Positions 45,278 to 54,819 of a stretch of 64,000 nt of DNA are shown piece after piece. The notes under the pieces were generated by a model. The model did no database searches and had not been told where the DNA came from. It saw only the letters and a list, made by a program, of their open reading frames with translations. This stretch comes from Terrilactibacillus tamarindi. Its GTDB lineage: Bacteria; Bacillota; Bacilli; Bacillales; Sporolactobacillaceae. How positions within the stretch are numbered: the first letter of the stretch is position 1; each line of letters opens with the position of its first letter. The stretch spans positions 17,852 through 81,851 of the forward strand of contig NZ_WNHB01000017.1 in assembly GCF_009718825.1 (NCBI RefSeq). Reading direction: 5' to 3'. The translations under genes and the position numbers were made by a program.

Positions 45278-47377
45278 TCATTCCCTCATCATTTTATTTT
45301 TTATAAAAGTATAGAAAGATTGTTCTAACTTTGATTGAATCATTTTTTCATTTGCCGAACTATAAATAAGAGTACTTTCACGATCTTCAACAATCGATGA
45401 GCTAACATTGCTAATGATCTCTAATTGAAGAGGTGTTAATTTCTCAGGCGCCAACAATAACATCAAATTTTGAATTGGCATTGGCTTTCCATCCATCCCA
45501 ATGAGTGTATAGTCTCGATTCAAATGACCAATATGAAAAACAAGGGATTTAACCGATTTATCTTTGCAATGGAAAAGCGCCATATTTGTATCTGGAATTC
45601 CGAGACCCGCTTGCTGTTCTCGATCTAATAATTTACGGAAGACGGTATCCCTATCATCCAAAATACCATCACTAACACACTGATCAACCATACTAAGAAG
45701 ACAAGATTGATAATCCTCCGTTGTAGAGATCTCATAGACTCGAGTATGCTTTAATAGCAATCGAATATTATATTGAAGTTCATACATGTCATCCATAAGA
45801 TTCTCTAGTAAACCGCTTTCATAAGTAGAATGATTTAACTGAGTTGATTCTATATTCTCCGTCGTTGCTGCCGCCAATCTCATTTGTTCGACATGTTCTT
45901 GAACATATAATTCAATATTTTTCACATCTTCTTTACTTAATAATGGATTGACATAAATGTATGGTTTATCCTTTATTGGTAAATGAACGGTTGACAAAAT
46001 CATGTCGAATTGATTAACATTAATATCTTTTAAATCCTGTATAGAGGAAACCTCGACAGACGATAAATATGGGATTTCTTTTTTTAAACGTGTAACGAGC
46101 ATTTTAGAAGAACCAATACCTGTTGGACACACGACTAATGTCCGAACTAGAATGGTTGTTCTTCTTAGTTCTAAAACGGAACCAAAGTGAAGAACAATAT
46201 AGGCTATTTCATCATCAGGAAATTGAAGGTCTTTAAATACAAATCCTAAATAATGTTTGATTGTATTAAACAATATGGGATATTGCCTTTTTATCTGATC
46301 TGTCATCGGATTGTATATGCCCATATTTTTTTTGATTCGAAACAAGGAAGGTTCTATATGAGCCATTAATCCTTGAAAGAGTGTAAAGTCATTCATAAGA
46401 TCCAGATGGTATTGTTTTGATACACATTGAATTAAATTTTTCACTGCTCTACCTGTGATCACACTATCGTAAAAAACAGCTTCGGAACGTTGTGTTTTTG
46501 ACCCTTTTAATATCATGATCAGATAATTTTTTTCATTATCATCTAATGTAAGGGCATACTTATGATGAAAAACCTCACTTAATTTATCTATATAAGCATT
46601 TCTTTGGTTGGCTAATTGCCCATCTTCTGATTTAATCTCCTCAGTAACATAAAATCCACTTTCAATACGTTGAAAGGTGATGCATACCTGCATAATAAAA
46701 GCCATATAGTCACTGTCTACCAATTCGATATTCTCTTCATCTAACTTCATATTAACGACGTTCTGAATGTCTATAAGATAAGGCATTTTGAAATAATGTA
46801 AGATTAAATCATTAGCTGCTAACTTTTCACTTGATAGTTGAAATATAGATTCAATAAGTTGTTCATTAAAATAGAGTAGAAAAAATTGCCCCAATGCCTT
46901 TCTTTTAGAACTTTTCTCACCTATAAGTTGAATCCCATAACTCCTTTTTCTAATTAACTCAATGTCGAAACTCGTGAATAATTCTGATAGATCATCCAAG
47001 TAATTGGATAATGTTGTTACAGAAACATTCAAGTCCCGCGCTAAAGAACTTAATTTAACAGGCTCTTTTTGATCAAGTAATTTGAGTAAGAGTAATAATT
47101 TTATTTGCTCCACTGATAAATCTAAAGGCACGATTTTACTCAGATCTTGAGTAAGCTTAAAAATACTTTTATTTGGTCCTTCTAGACTGATCGAGTTATC
47201 GTGATCTTTCTTGATCTGCAATCCATAATGTGCAAGGATTTTATCAATATTTTTTAGGTCTCTATTGATCGTCCGTACACTAACATGAAGGTAGGTGGAC
47301 ATCGAGATAGCCGTGTGCTTTCCACCCATTTTAAGGAGCAATTCTAATATGGATTTTTCTCTATTTTTGATGAACAT
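45278..47377 (-). CDS. mtlR: Mannitol operon activator MtlR (PRD/EIIB/EIIA regulator)
   Basis: About 699 residues. N-terminal HTH pair (MGGKHTAISMSTYLHVSVRTINRDL; KLSSLARDLNVSVTTLSNYL), two PRDs (about 190-300 and 310-400), an EIIB-gatitol-like domain with LVVCPTGIGSSKM (Cys), and a C-terminal EIIA-like domain (GLGIPDTNMALFHCKD). Phosphorylation at PRD2 activates, and EIIB/EIIA phosphorylation by MtlA inhibits, in the B. subtilis model. The frame can start at 47395 or 47377; neither has a strong site. Sits between mtlA and mtlD. Confidence 0.92.
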   Translation of the reverse strand: MFIKNREKSILELLLKMGGKHTAISMSTYLHVSVRTINRDLKNIDKILAHYGLQIKKDHDNSISLEGPNKSIFKLTQDLSKIVPLDLSVEQIKLLLLLKLLDQKEPVKLSSLARDLNVSVTTLSNYLDDLSELFTSFDIELIRKRSYGIQLIGEKSSKRKALGQFFLLYFNEQLIESIFQLSSEKLAANDLILHYFKMPYLIDIQNVVNMKLDEENIELVDSDYMAFIMQVCITFQRIESGFYVTEEIKSEDGQLANQRNAYIDKLSEVFHHKYALTLDDNEKNYLIMILKGSKTQRSEAVFYDSVITGRAVKNLIQCVSKQYHLDLMNDFTLFQGLMAHIEPSLFRIKKNMGIYNPMTDQIKRQYPILFNTIKHYLGFVFKDLQFPDDEIAYIVLHFGSVLELRRTTILVRTLVVCPTGIGSSKMLVTRLKKEIPYLSSVEVSSIQDLKDINVNQFDMILSTVHLPIKDKPYIYVNPLLSKEDVKNIELYVQEHVEQMRLAAATTENIESTQLNHSTYESGLLENLMDDMYELQYNIRLLLKHTRVYEISTTEDYQSCLLSMVDQCVSDGILDDRDTVFRKLLDREQQAGLGIPDTNMALFHCKDKSVKSLVFHIGHLNRDYTLIGMDGKPMPIQNLMLLLAPEKLTPLQLEIISNVSSSIVEDRESTLIYSSANEKMIQSKLEQSFYTFIKNKMMRE

Positions 47378-47440
47378 TTTACCAACCCATTTCATTTAAA
47401 CTGTCATCAATTAAATCTAGATTCACAGTCACTCCTCAAT

Positions 47441-49381
47441 TTAAAGCAATGATTCCGGCACATTCGTTTCTTTTTTTTCATTTAGATCACCAATATAAGA
47501 AAGTAATTCATCAACTGTTTTTGCGTTGACCATCTTCTCAACATTTTCTTTTTCTGTACAAGCAATCGCTATATCAGACAAGATATTAAGATGAGTACCA
47601 TCTTTTCCTGCAATACCAAACAGTAGACGGACCTCATTTCCATCAAAATCAACACCCTCTGGAACTTGGATGATTGTCACACCTGAAGCCAGAATATCCT
47701 TTTTTGCTTCATCTGTTCCGTGTGGTATGGCAACCCCATTTCCAACAAACGTCGATGTTAATTTATCACGAGCAATCATGGCATCAATGTAAGATTCTTT
47801 CACATATCCACCGTCAACAAGAATCTGACCTGCAAAAACAATGGCTTCTTCTTTTGTAGTAAATGATTGATTTAAAAATACATTTTTTTTCAGTAATATA
47901 TTCCCTTTCGGATGTTGCACGGCTTCAATATCTTGTCTTTCTTGAATATGTTGTTCACCATTCTTAAGTTGATCAACTAACGCATCATATTTGGGTGTAG
48001 CCAAGAAATTATCGACCGATACATGATAAGCATTTGGAGCTTTCTGTTTCGCCCGCGGTGTTAATTCCTCTTGTGTAACAACAACCTGAGCATCATTCGG
48101 AATAGCACTAATAGCTGTATTTGTGACAGTAACACTGAGTCCTGCTTGCTTCACTTTTTTTCTTAATATAGATGCTCCCATCGCACTTGATCCCATTCCA
48201 GCATCACATGCAAAGACCACTTTTTTGACATTACTTGGATCAAACATGACTTGATCAACAATTGCATCAGATGTTAACATGCTCGCTGTACGACTTTTTT
48301 TGCCTTTCATGCCTTCCATTTGTTTCGTTGCTTTTTGTAAATCTTCTTCCTCACCTTTACTCCATTTTAGAATAAGCATAGACGAAGTGAACGAGACAGC
48401 TGTTGCCACACAGACACCAGCAATATTGGCAATATAATTACCGAGTGAATGCGGCGTGACTGCTAAAATAGCAATAATACTTCCAGGAGATGCAGGTGCT
48501 AATAAGCCGCCCTGTAAAAGAACAAATGTAAACACACCACTTGCTCCACCTAAGATAACTGCGATAAACAAAAACGGTTTCATTAAAATGTAAGGAAAAT
48601 AAATTTCATGAATTCCGCCAAAGAAATGGATGATTGCTGCACCTGGCGCTGAACGTTTTGCCATTCCTTTACCGAAAATACAATAAGCTAATAGAACACC
48701 CATCCCTGGTCCTGGATTAGCCTCCAGTAAAAATAGAACAGATTTGCCATACTGTCTGACTTGTTCAATTCCAAGTGGTGTCAATACACCATGATTAATG
48801 GCATTGTTAAGAAATAAGATTTTTCCTGACTCAATAAAAATGCTTGCAAGCGGTAATATACCTGTATGAATCATCCACTCAACGCCTGTGGCTAAAACAT
48901 TAGATAGAATATCTACTAATGGACCGACGCCTAAAAATGAAACAATGGCAAGCAGCCCACCTAAAATACCCGCTGAAAAATTATCTATTAGCATTTCAAA
49001 TCCTGGTTTTACTTTATCTTGAATGACGCTGTCTACCTTTTTAATCGCATAGCCGCCAATAGGACCCATGATCATTGCTCCTAAGAACATGGGGATATCT
49101 GTTCCAATAATGATCCCCATTGTCGCTATTGCACCAACGACCCCTCCACGGTGATCATGCAGTAGCTTACCACCTGTATAGCCAATAAGAAGAGGAAGTA
49201 AATATTTAACGGTCGGATCAACAAGTGCGGCTAAGGTCTTACTTGGGAACCAACCTGTTGGAATAAAAAGCGCCGTAATTAATCCCCAGGCAATAAATGC
49301 ACCAATATTAGGAAGAACCATCGAACTAAGGGAGTTACCGAGTTTTTGTATACCGATTTTAAAGCCTTTACTTTGTTGCAT
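47441..49381 (-). CDS. mtlA: PTS mannitol-specific enzyme IICBA
   Basis: 646-residue full-length fusion. IIC membrane domain (about 1-340, with NNAINHGVLTPLG and FFGGIHEIYFPYI), IIB (about 380-470) with the phosphocysteine in VVFACDAGMGSSAMGAS, and IIA (about 500-640) with the phosphohistidine in GNGVAIPHGTDEAK. Takes up mannitol and delivers mannitol-1-phosphate to MtlD. In B. subtilis IIA is a separate gene (mtlF); here it is fused, as in E. coli. AGGAGG precedes the ATG. Confidence 0.96.
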   Translation of the reverse strand: MQQSKGFKIGIQKLGNSLSSMVLPNIGAFIAWGLITALFIPTGWFPSKTLAALVDPTVKYLLPLLIGYTGGKLLHDHRGGVVGAIATMGIIIGTDIPMFLGAMIMGPIGGYAIKKVDSVIQDKVKPGFEMLIDNFSAGILGGLLAIVSFLGVGPLVDILSNVLATGVEWMIHTGILPLASIFIESGKILFLNNAINHGVLTPLGIEQVRQYGKSVLFLLEANPGPGMGVLLAYCIFGKGMAKRSAPGAAIIHFFGGIHEIYFPYILMKPFLFIAVILGGASGVFTFVLLQGGLLAPASPGSIIAILAVTPHSLGNYIANIAGVCVATAVSFTSSMLILKWSKGEEEDLQKATKQMEGMKGKKSRTASMLTSDAIVDQVMFDPSNVKKVVFACDAGMGSSAMGASILRKKVKQAGLSVTVTNTAISAIPNDAQVVVTQEELTPRAKQKAPNAYHVSVDNFLATPKYDALVDQLKNGEQHIQERQDIEAVQHPKGNILLKKNVFLNQSFTTKEEAIVFAGQILVDGGYVKESYIDAMIARDKLTSTFVGNGVAIPHGTDEAKKDILASGVTIIQVPEGVDFDGNEVRLLFGIAGKDGTHLNILSDIAIACTEKENVEKMVNAKTVDELLSYIGDLNEKKETNVPESLL

Positions 49382-49439
49382 AGTGATTACCTCCTGACGT
49401 TCATAATTTAGACATAAAATCTCTTCTGGAAGTATTTAT

Positions 49440-49531
49440 ATAACACTAAGGGTGTGGTAACCTATAAGTGTTATCAAACACATCTGTTATACAACAACCT
49501 TTTTATTGACTTTGTCCTGAACACAAAGTCA
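49440..49531 (-). other. Structured leader of the mtlA mRNA
   Basis: Within the ~336-base leader two perfect stems are visible: ATAACACT/AGTGTTAT (49440-49474) and GACTTTGT/ACAAAGTC (49509-49531). Neither has a T run, so they are not terminators. Possible mRNA stabiliser or regulator binding site. Confidence 0.4.
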
Positions 49532-49557
49532 CGTTACCAATTTTATGAATTTAAAAC

Positions 49558-49571
49558 TGAAAGGGCTTTCA
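49558..49571. promoter_or_regulatory. cre-like palindrome in the mtl leader
   Basis: TGAAAGGGCTTTCA is cre consensus except G for C in the central CG. Confidence 0.35.
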
Positions 49572-49621
49572 TTTTTAAATTCATTTAGAAACCTCATTCC
49601 TAATCCATATACATTTAAACA

Positions 49622-49635
49622 ATAAAACGCTTTCA
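49622..49635. promoter_or_regulatory. Candidate cre site in the mtl leader
   Basis: ATAAAACGCTTTCA matches 12 of 14 cre positions, about 80 bases downstream of the predicted start site, a roadblock position. Confidence 0.5.
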
Positions 49636-49723
49636 AAATAATAAAATAAATTATAAAAAGATTGATAAACTTCTAGTCCCCCTTTGTTTTAGCAACCTTA
49701 GAAGTACCCCCTTCTATACTTTC

Positions 49724-49752
49724 ATTATAGTTTAATAAAATTTAAGCTACAA
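49724..49752 (-). promoter_or_regulatory. Sigma-A promoter of the mtl operon
   Basis: Minus strand: TTGTAG (plus 49747-49752) and TATAAT (plus 49724-49729) separated by 17 bases. The transcript would have a leader of about 336 bases. Confidence 0.75.
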
Positions 49753-49770
49753 CGAATACTAATTCTAAAT

Positions 49771-49792
49771 TTGTCCTTGGATCCAGTGACAA
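49771..49792 (-). promoter_or_regulatory. MtlR operator
   Basis: TTGTC ... TGACAA inverted halves separated by about 11 bases, the arrangement known for MtlR operators in B. subtilis and G. stearothermophilus, 18 bases upstream of the -35. Confidence 0.7.
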
Positions 49793-49918
49793 AACTCTTT
49801 TTATTCATTGTATTAGCTTAAAATGTTCAATATCCTTCCTTACTAAATACGTTATTTATGTATGAATAACTTAAAAGATGCGCACCCTATGATTTAGGTT
49901 TATGGAAGGAGGATTGAA

Positions 49919-50056
49919 ATGCCAAATAAAGAATTTCGATCAAATAAAGGTAAAGTTGGTTCAAGCGTTGATCCCACAGGGCATCCTGCAGGCAGTCATG
50001 AAAGGCCAAAAACACAGTTAGAAGAACAAGCTCAAAAGAAGAATGGAAGAAGTTGA
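49919..50056 (+). CDS. sspL: Small acid-soluble spore protein L (SspL-like)
   Basis: 45 residues starting MPNKEFRSNKGKVGSSVD and ending PKTQLEEQAQKKNGRS. The pattern KGRxxxxVxPxGxxxG ... PKTxLEExAKKxN is that of SspL, a minor spore-core SASP. GGAAGGAGG lies six bases before the ATG. Upstream TGAATAA (49863) and a TATGATTTA-like box 18 bases on may be a forespore sigma-G promoter (weak). Terminated by the next hairpin. Confidence 0.82.
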   Translation: MPNKEFRSNKGKVGSSVDPTGHPAGSHERPKTQLEEQAQKKNGRS

Positions 50057-50087
50057 ACCATGGAGAGATCCATGGTTCCTTTTTTTA
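50055..50087 (+). terminator. Intrinsic terminator of sspL
   Basis: GAACCATGGA pairs with TCCATGGTTC, then CTTTTTTT. Starts inside the sspL stop codon. Confidence 0.9.
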
Positions 50088-50162
50088 TAATCATACTTCT
50101 ATCTAGACAAGCTGATGAATATGTTATAACAAACTGTACAATTTTTAAAAAGAGGTTTATCT

Positions 50163-50732
50163 ATGATCAAATTCTTTATCATGTTGATAGGAAGCCTTCT
50201 CGTTGCTGTCGGGATAAATGCTTGTATCGTTCCATACCATCTACTGGATGGGGGGATAATTGGTGTTGGTCTAATTATAAAATATACGTTTGGAATTAAT
50301 GCTGGATTAACCATTATCATTTTTAATTTCCCTATTTATTTTTTTGCATGGCGATATTATCGTTCTTACTTTTATGATAGTATTTATGGATTTCTTATGA
50401 CTTCCATTCTAATTGATGTACTGGCCCCAATTTCTAATTACATTACCTTCTCTCTTGCAACAAGTGCCGTATTAGGAGGTATAATGATAGGCCTTGGGAC
50501 CGGTTTGATGCTTCGATACAAGATCTGTACGGAAGGCATTGATCTCTTAGCTCAATTTATTTCGCTCAAAACGTCTTTAAATATTGGTCTACTTATCTTT
50601 TTTATGGATTTAAATATTTTATTACTAGGCAATAGGCTCATAGGTGGTAATCTATTCTACTCTATTGTTGCGATAACATTTGTTGGTATCGGAACCACTC
50701 TGTCTACTTTATCTCAAAAAGAACTAGCATGA
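50163..50732 (+). CDS. Short YitT-family membrane protein
   Basis: 189 residues with about five membrane segments; GINACIVPYHLLDGGIIGVGLIIKY and GTGLMLRYKICTEGIDLLAQFIS are the YitT (DUF161) landmarks. Typical YitT proteins are ~280 residues with a C-terminal cytosolic DUF2179; this one ends after the membrane part, so it is a natural short form or a truncation. Function of the family is unknown. GAGG precedes the ATG. Confidence 0.8.
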   Translation: MIKFFIMLIGSLLVAVGINACIVPYHLLDGGIIGVGLIIKYTFGINAGLTIIIFNFPIYFFAWRYYRSYFYDSIYGFLMTSILIDVLAPISNYITFSLATSAVLGGIMIGLGTGLMLRYKICTEGIDLLAQFISLKTSLNIGLLIFFMDLNILLLGNRLIGGNLFYSIVAITFVGIGTTLSTLSQKELA

Positions 50733-50739
50733 TGTCATG

Positions 50740-51009
50740 CTACCAAATTAGACCTAGTGCTAAAATAGCGGCAATAGACCCTAAGGCAATTCCATAACCC
50801 CAGCCATCGTAACCATAGCCGTAACCGTAGCCAGGTCCCCAAAAGAAAAGTCCAGGTCCATTGTTTATTGAATTTGGGTTAAAGTCATTCATTGGTTTGA
50901 TATAAACGTACTGACGATCCACTTTAGTAATCCTACCTCGGTGAATAGAGCCATCGTGACAACGAATTTCGACATTTTGATTCATATACTTTCTACATAG
51001 TTCATACAT
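50740..51009 (-). CDS. Small protein: Sm-like N-terminus, Gly/Tyr-rich linker, membrane helix
   Basis: 89 residues, not recognised by name. Residues 1-40 (NQNVEIRCHDGSIHRGRITKVDRQYVYIKPM) look like a small beta-barrel of Sm/LSm type. Next is a Gly-Tyr-Trp repeat (GPGYGYGYGYDGWGYG), and residues about 72-89 are hydrophobic (ALGSIAAILALGLIW). Similar small proteins occur in Bacillales without known function. GAGG precedes the ATG at 51009. Converges with the YitT gene 7 bases away. Confidence 0.7.
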   Translation of the reverse strand: MYELCRKYMNQNVEIRCHDGSIHRGRITKVDRQYVYIKPMNDFNPNSINNGPGLFFWGPGYGYGYGYDGWGYGIALGSIAAILALGLIW

Positions 51010-51408
51010 TAATTTAAATAGAACCTCCTCTATTTTACAAAAAATATTTAGTACTTATCGTTAATCTATTCGAAAATAGCGATAACGTATAGGAAGATGT
51101 CCTCAATTTCTTTAAAATAGGAATTAATCCATTCTCTTTCTGATATAGATAAGATGATCTCAAAAAAAGCTTAATCTTTTTTTAGTCAAAAAAAAAACTA
51201 GAAACAATTTGAACCTGAATAATAAATTTCCTTTAAATGAAAATATCTTAATATGATGGTAGAATAAGAATAATAGAAAATATGTCCATGCATGATATTT
51301 TTTTACTATCAATGGGCTCACTTCTTACCACTATTTAAATTGATTCCTTGCCATCAATCGTGGATTTTTGGCTACCAGTCATTTACGTTTTAGAAGAGGA
51401 GATAGAAT
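51010..51408. other. 399-base intergenic region, nothing recognised
   Basis: AT-rich; holds the divergent promoter regions of the Sm-like gene (minus) and the 171-residue gene (plus). No hairpin with a T tail, no repeat and no short gene with a ribosome binding site was seen. Confidence 0.5.
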
Positions 51409-51924
51409 ATGATTGATCCTACCATGTTTGATAATTTGAAGGTTGTTCTTGAAGGAATCATATATGATTTTGAAATGGATGATAGGCTAACAATTCTTGA
51501 TCGAACAGATAGCATTGATCTTGCCAAATTAAATAAATCATACATTATTGACTTTAAACGACTAAGAGGGAAGACAAGTGTCACACTCTCTATGACATCT
51601 GATTTGCATACACTCGCCACCGAATTACTAGAAGAGGATATGACAGACCTCGCTTGTCAATTTCAATTAACTTTTCATACACCGATTAAAAATCCTAAAA
51701 CAGATTGCGAAGCACTTTTATTTATCATCAATAAGCATTGGCGACAGTTTCATCCAACGATAACACAACGTATATCCTATATTTATCCGGGACATCATCA
51801 TTATTCAAATGCCATTCAATTAAAATTTGAAGATGGTTTAACCGAAGCAGAAATTGACGATTTACATTCATTAATGACCATTATTGTTGAAACATTAAAC
51901 AGTATTGATTTGATTTTTAAATGA
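51409..51924 (+). CDS. Conserved-looking protein of unknown function
   Basis: 171 residues, soluble, acidic, not recognised. Begins MIDPTMFDNLKVVLEGIIYD and has a mixed alpha/beta pattern (YIIDFKRLRGKTSVTLSM; HPTITQRISYIYPGHHHYSN). No catalytic motif is visible. GAGGAG lies seven bases before the ATG, and a strong terminator follows, so it is a real single gene. Confidence 0.75.
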   Translation: MIDPTMFDNLKVVLEGIIYDFEMDDRLTILDRTDSIDLAKLNKSYIIDFKRLRGKTSVTLSMTSDLHTLATELLEEDMTDLACQFQLTFHTPIKNPKTDCEALLFIINKHWRQFHPTITQRISYIYPGHHHYSNAIQLKFEDGLTEAEIDDLHSLMTIIVETLNSIDLIFK

Positions 51925-51931
51925 TCAAAGA

Positions 51932-51963
51932 GGGAGCAAATGGTTTCACACCATTTGCTCCCT
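51932..51963. terminator. Bidirectional terminator between the 171-residue gene and glcF
   Basis: GGGAGCAAATGG pairs with CCATTTGCTCCC, followed by TTCTTTTA on plus. Confidence 0.88.
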
Positions 51964-51999
51964 TCTTTTACGTATTTTTAAATTAGTCTTTTTATTAAA

Positions 52000-53319
52000 T
52001 TAGTTCAATGCTTCTAATAAGAGATCAACAATATGTACTGCTCTAATCCTGCCTGTAAGGCCCTCTCTTTCGATACCTAGCTTCATCTGAAGAAGGCAGC
52101 CTGGGTTAGCTGTTACGATCGTTGCGGCTTTTGTTTCCTTTACATGTTCCATTTTGTGATCCAATATTTGCATTGACATATCCGGTTCAACGATATTGTA
52201 AATGCCTGCCGAACCACAACAACGATCAGCCCCTTCCATTTCTTTGAAGGTGACCCCGCCAATGGCTTTAAGCAATGTTCTTGGTTCGTCGAACGTTCTC
52301 ATGACATTTCTCAAATGACAAGAATCTTGATACGTGACAATCTGATCGGGAAGTCTTAGATGTTGATGATGAAAATCAAGATCAACTAAGATTGCCGAAA
52401 TATCTTTCAATTTGGATACAAAAGACTTTGCACGATCAGCCCATTCAGGTTCATCTTTGAGTAAGTGATCGTAACCTATAAGAAATGCCCCGCACCCTCC
52501 TGCATTTGTAATAATATAATCCGCTTGTACTTGTTCAAATGCTTCAATATTTTGTTTCGCCATCTGCTTAGCTTTCTCTTTCTCCCCGCTGTGTCCATGG
52601 AGAGCCCCACAACAAAGTTGGCCTTCAGGAACAACGACTTCACAGCCTACTTTCTGTAGAAGAGTGATCGTTGATTGATTAGTTTCAAGGAACATGGTAT
52701 CCATCAGACATCCGGTAAAGAAGGCGACCGTTGCCTTTTTCACAATATCTGGTTCGAAGTGCCGCAGGCGATGTTTCATTTCTTTTCTTTTTGGTACAGA
52801 AGGTAAAACCTTTTCCATTGTTGCCATACTTTCTGGGAATAACTCCATGAAACCAATTTTTCGTGCCACTTTTGAAAGTCCGGATCGTTGGTACATCCCA
52901 AGTAAACTACTAACATTAATCATCCGGTTTTGATGTGGAAATAATCCGTCCAAGACACCTTTCCTTAACATTCTCACAGGTAAGGAATGCTTTTTGTTTT
53001 GATTAATAATATCCCTAGCATCCTCTAAAAGTTCCCCGTATTTGACTCCAGATGGACAAACAGGTTCGCATGCCCTACAGCCAAGACAGAGATCAAGTGA
53101 GCGTTCTACTTCTTCGTCAGGTTCAATAAGACCATCCTTGACCGCCTTCATTAAAGCGATTCTGCCTCGAGGTGAATATTTTTCCTGCATGCCAGATTCG
53201 ATATAGGTCGGACAGGCTGGTAAACAAAATCCACATCTCATACAATTTAGAAGTTCATCTTCATTCATCTTCGTCTGAAAATCGTGCTGAATGGCTTCTC
53301 TTTCTCTTGCTGTTGTCAT
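52000..53319 (-). CDS. glcF: Glycolate oxidase iron-sulfur subunit
   Basis: 439 residues. Two 4Fe-4S clusters (LNCMRCGFCLPACPTY and DLCLGCRACEPVCPSG) and two CCG domains (LCCGALHGHSGE; RCCGSAGIYN) typical of GlcF/heterodisulfide-reductase-like electron carriers. Transfers electrons from GlcD to the membrane quinone pool. ATGA overlap with glcD. Homologue of B. subtilis ysfD. Confidence 0.94.
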   Translation of the reverse strand: MTTAREREAIQHDFQTKMNEDELLNCMRCGFCLPACPTYIESGMQEKYSPRGRIALMKAVKDGLIEPDEEVERSLDLCLGCRACEPVCPSGVKYGELLEDARDIINQNKKHSLPVRMLRKGVLDGLFPHQNRMINVSSLLGMYQRSGLSKVARKIGFMELFPESMATMEKVLPSVPKRKEMKHRLRHFEPDIVKKATVAFFTGCLMDTMFLETNQSTITLLQKVGCEVVVPEGQLCCGALHGHSGEKEKAKQMAKQNIEAFEQVQADYIITNAGGCGAFLIGYDHLLKDEPEWADRAKSFVSKLKDISAILVDLDFHHQHLRLPDQIVTYQDSCHLRNVMRTFDEPRTLLKAIGGVTFKEMEGADRCCGSAGIYNIVEPDMSMQILDHKMEHVKETKAATIVTANPGCLLQMKLGIEREGLTGRIRAVHIVDLLLEALN

Positions 53320-54728
53320 TCACCGATCACCACTCTTTTTTTCAATTCTTTTGCAAACATTTTTCCTGGATTCATAATGTTATTTGGATCAATCGCTTCT
53401 TTTATCCCTTTCATAACAGCAATACCAGCTTCGCCTAATTTCCACTCTAAATAGGGAGATTTCATCACACCAACACCGTGCTCTCCTGTTAGTGTCCCTC
53501 CTAGATCAATGGCTTTTGCAAAGATATCGGCAAATGCTGCTTCCACCCTTTCCATCTCATCTTTATCACGCACATCCGTTAAACAGGTAGGGTGCAAGTT
53601 TCCATCTCCAGCATGACCAAACGTTGAGATTTTTACATTGTGTTTGATCGCAATGTCGTTTATGGCTTTCACCATGGTGGCAATTTCAGATCTTGGTACT
53701 GTCGCATCTTCCAAAATCGTGGTCGGTTTTAACCTAGCGAGAGCAGAAAGGGCCGTTCGGCGTGCGGTTGTTAATTTCTCTGCTTCTTCATCCGATTTTG
53801 CTACCGTTACATCAACCGCCTGTTCGCTTCGGCAGATATCAGCAATGTGTTGAATATCCCTAGCAACAATTTCTGGTGGTCCATCTTGTTCGATAAGTAA
53901 AATTGCTTCTACATCTGTAGGTAAGCCGATTTGTGCAAAGTCTTCAACGGCACGTATCGTATGTTTATCTAGGAATTCTAAAGTTGTCGGGATAATACGC
54001 TTAGCAATGATCTGTGATACACTGCGAGCCGCTGCTTCGATGTCTTGATAGAGTGCAAGCATCGTCTTCTTAGATTCAGGTTTTGGTATCAATTTCAAAG
54101 TGGCTTCTGTAATTACACCTAAAGTCCCTTCTGAACCGACAAATAGTCGCGTCAAATCGTATCCTGCGACGTCTTTAGCTAACTTACCACCTGTATGAAT
54201 CATCTCACCATTTGGGAGAACAACTTCGAGAGCAAGAACATAGTCTCTAGTCACGCCATATTTTAAACCTCGAAGCCCTCCAGAGTTTTCACTAATATTT
54301 CCACCAATTGTTGATATTTTCATAGAACTTGGATCTGGTGGATAAAACAAGCCTGCCGCTTCGACTTGCTTGATCATATCTTGAGTAATTAATCCAGGTT
54401 GAACGGTTACTGTTAAGTTTTCCTTATCGATTTCTAATAGTTGATTCATATGCTTAAAGAGTAAAACAATCCCGCCTTCTACAGGACATGTTCCCCCGCA
54501 AAGGTTAGAACCTGAGCCTCTTGCAACAATAGGAATTTTCTCTAGGTTACATACTTTTAATATTTGACAGACATCCTGTTTATCTTTTGGAGAAATAACA
54601 GCGTCAGGAAGTTCTTGGTGATTGGGCGTGGCATCATAAGAATAGACTAACCTTCCGCTTATCGTGTCATCATAATTTTCATTTCCTACTATAGCTACTA
54701 GTTGTTCTCTTATCTTTGAATCAATCAT
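53316..54728 (-). CDS. glcD: Glycolate (2-hydroxy acid) oxidase FAD subunit
   Basis: About 470 residues of the VAO/FAD-linked oxidase family. FAD-binding stretch PIVARGSGSNLCGGTCPVEGGIVL, DPSSMKISTIGGNISENSGGLRGLKYG, and the C-terminal GHAGDGNLHPTCL ... GGTLTGEHGVG with the substrate-binding His/Glu. Substrate is glycolate or lactate; not separable by eye. GGAGG precedes the ATG at 54728. Homologue of ysfC. Confidence 0.94.
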   Translation of the reverse strand: MIDSKIREQLVAIVGNENYDDTISGRLVYSYDATPNHQELPDAVISPKDKQDVCQILKVCNLEKIPIVARGSGSNLCGGTCPVEGGIVLLFKHMNQLLEIDKENLTVTVQPGLITQDMIKQVEAAGLFYPPDPSSMKISTIGGNISENSGGLRGLKYGVTRDYVLALEVVLPNGEMIHTGGKLAKDVAGYDLTRLFVGSEGTLGVITEATLKLIPKPESKKTMLALYQDIEAAARSVSQIIAKRIIPTTLEFLDKHTIRAVEDFAQIGLPTDVEAILLIEQDGPPEIVARDIQHIADICRSEQAVDVTVAKSDEEAEKLTTARRTALSALARLKPTTILEDATVPRSEIATMVKAINDIAIKHNVKISTFGHAGDGNLHPTCLTDVRDKDEMERVEAAFADIFAKAIDLGGTLTGEHGVGVMKSPYLEWKLGEAGIAVMKGIKEAIDPNNIMNPGKMFAKELKKRVVIGE

Positions 54729-54819
54729 AGGCAACCTCCATTCAAACATTTTCAACTCTAAATTTTATTCTATAAAAGTAAAATGCATGAATATATGTTG
54801 CAGAAACCAAAAATCACAT

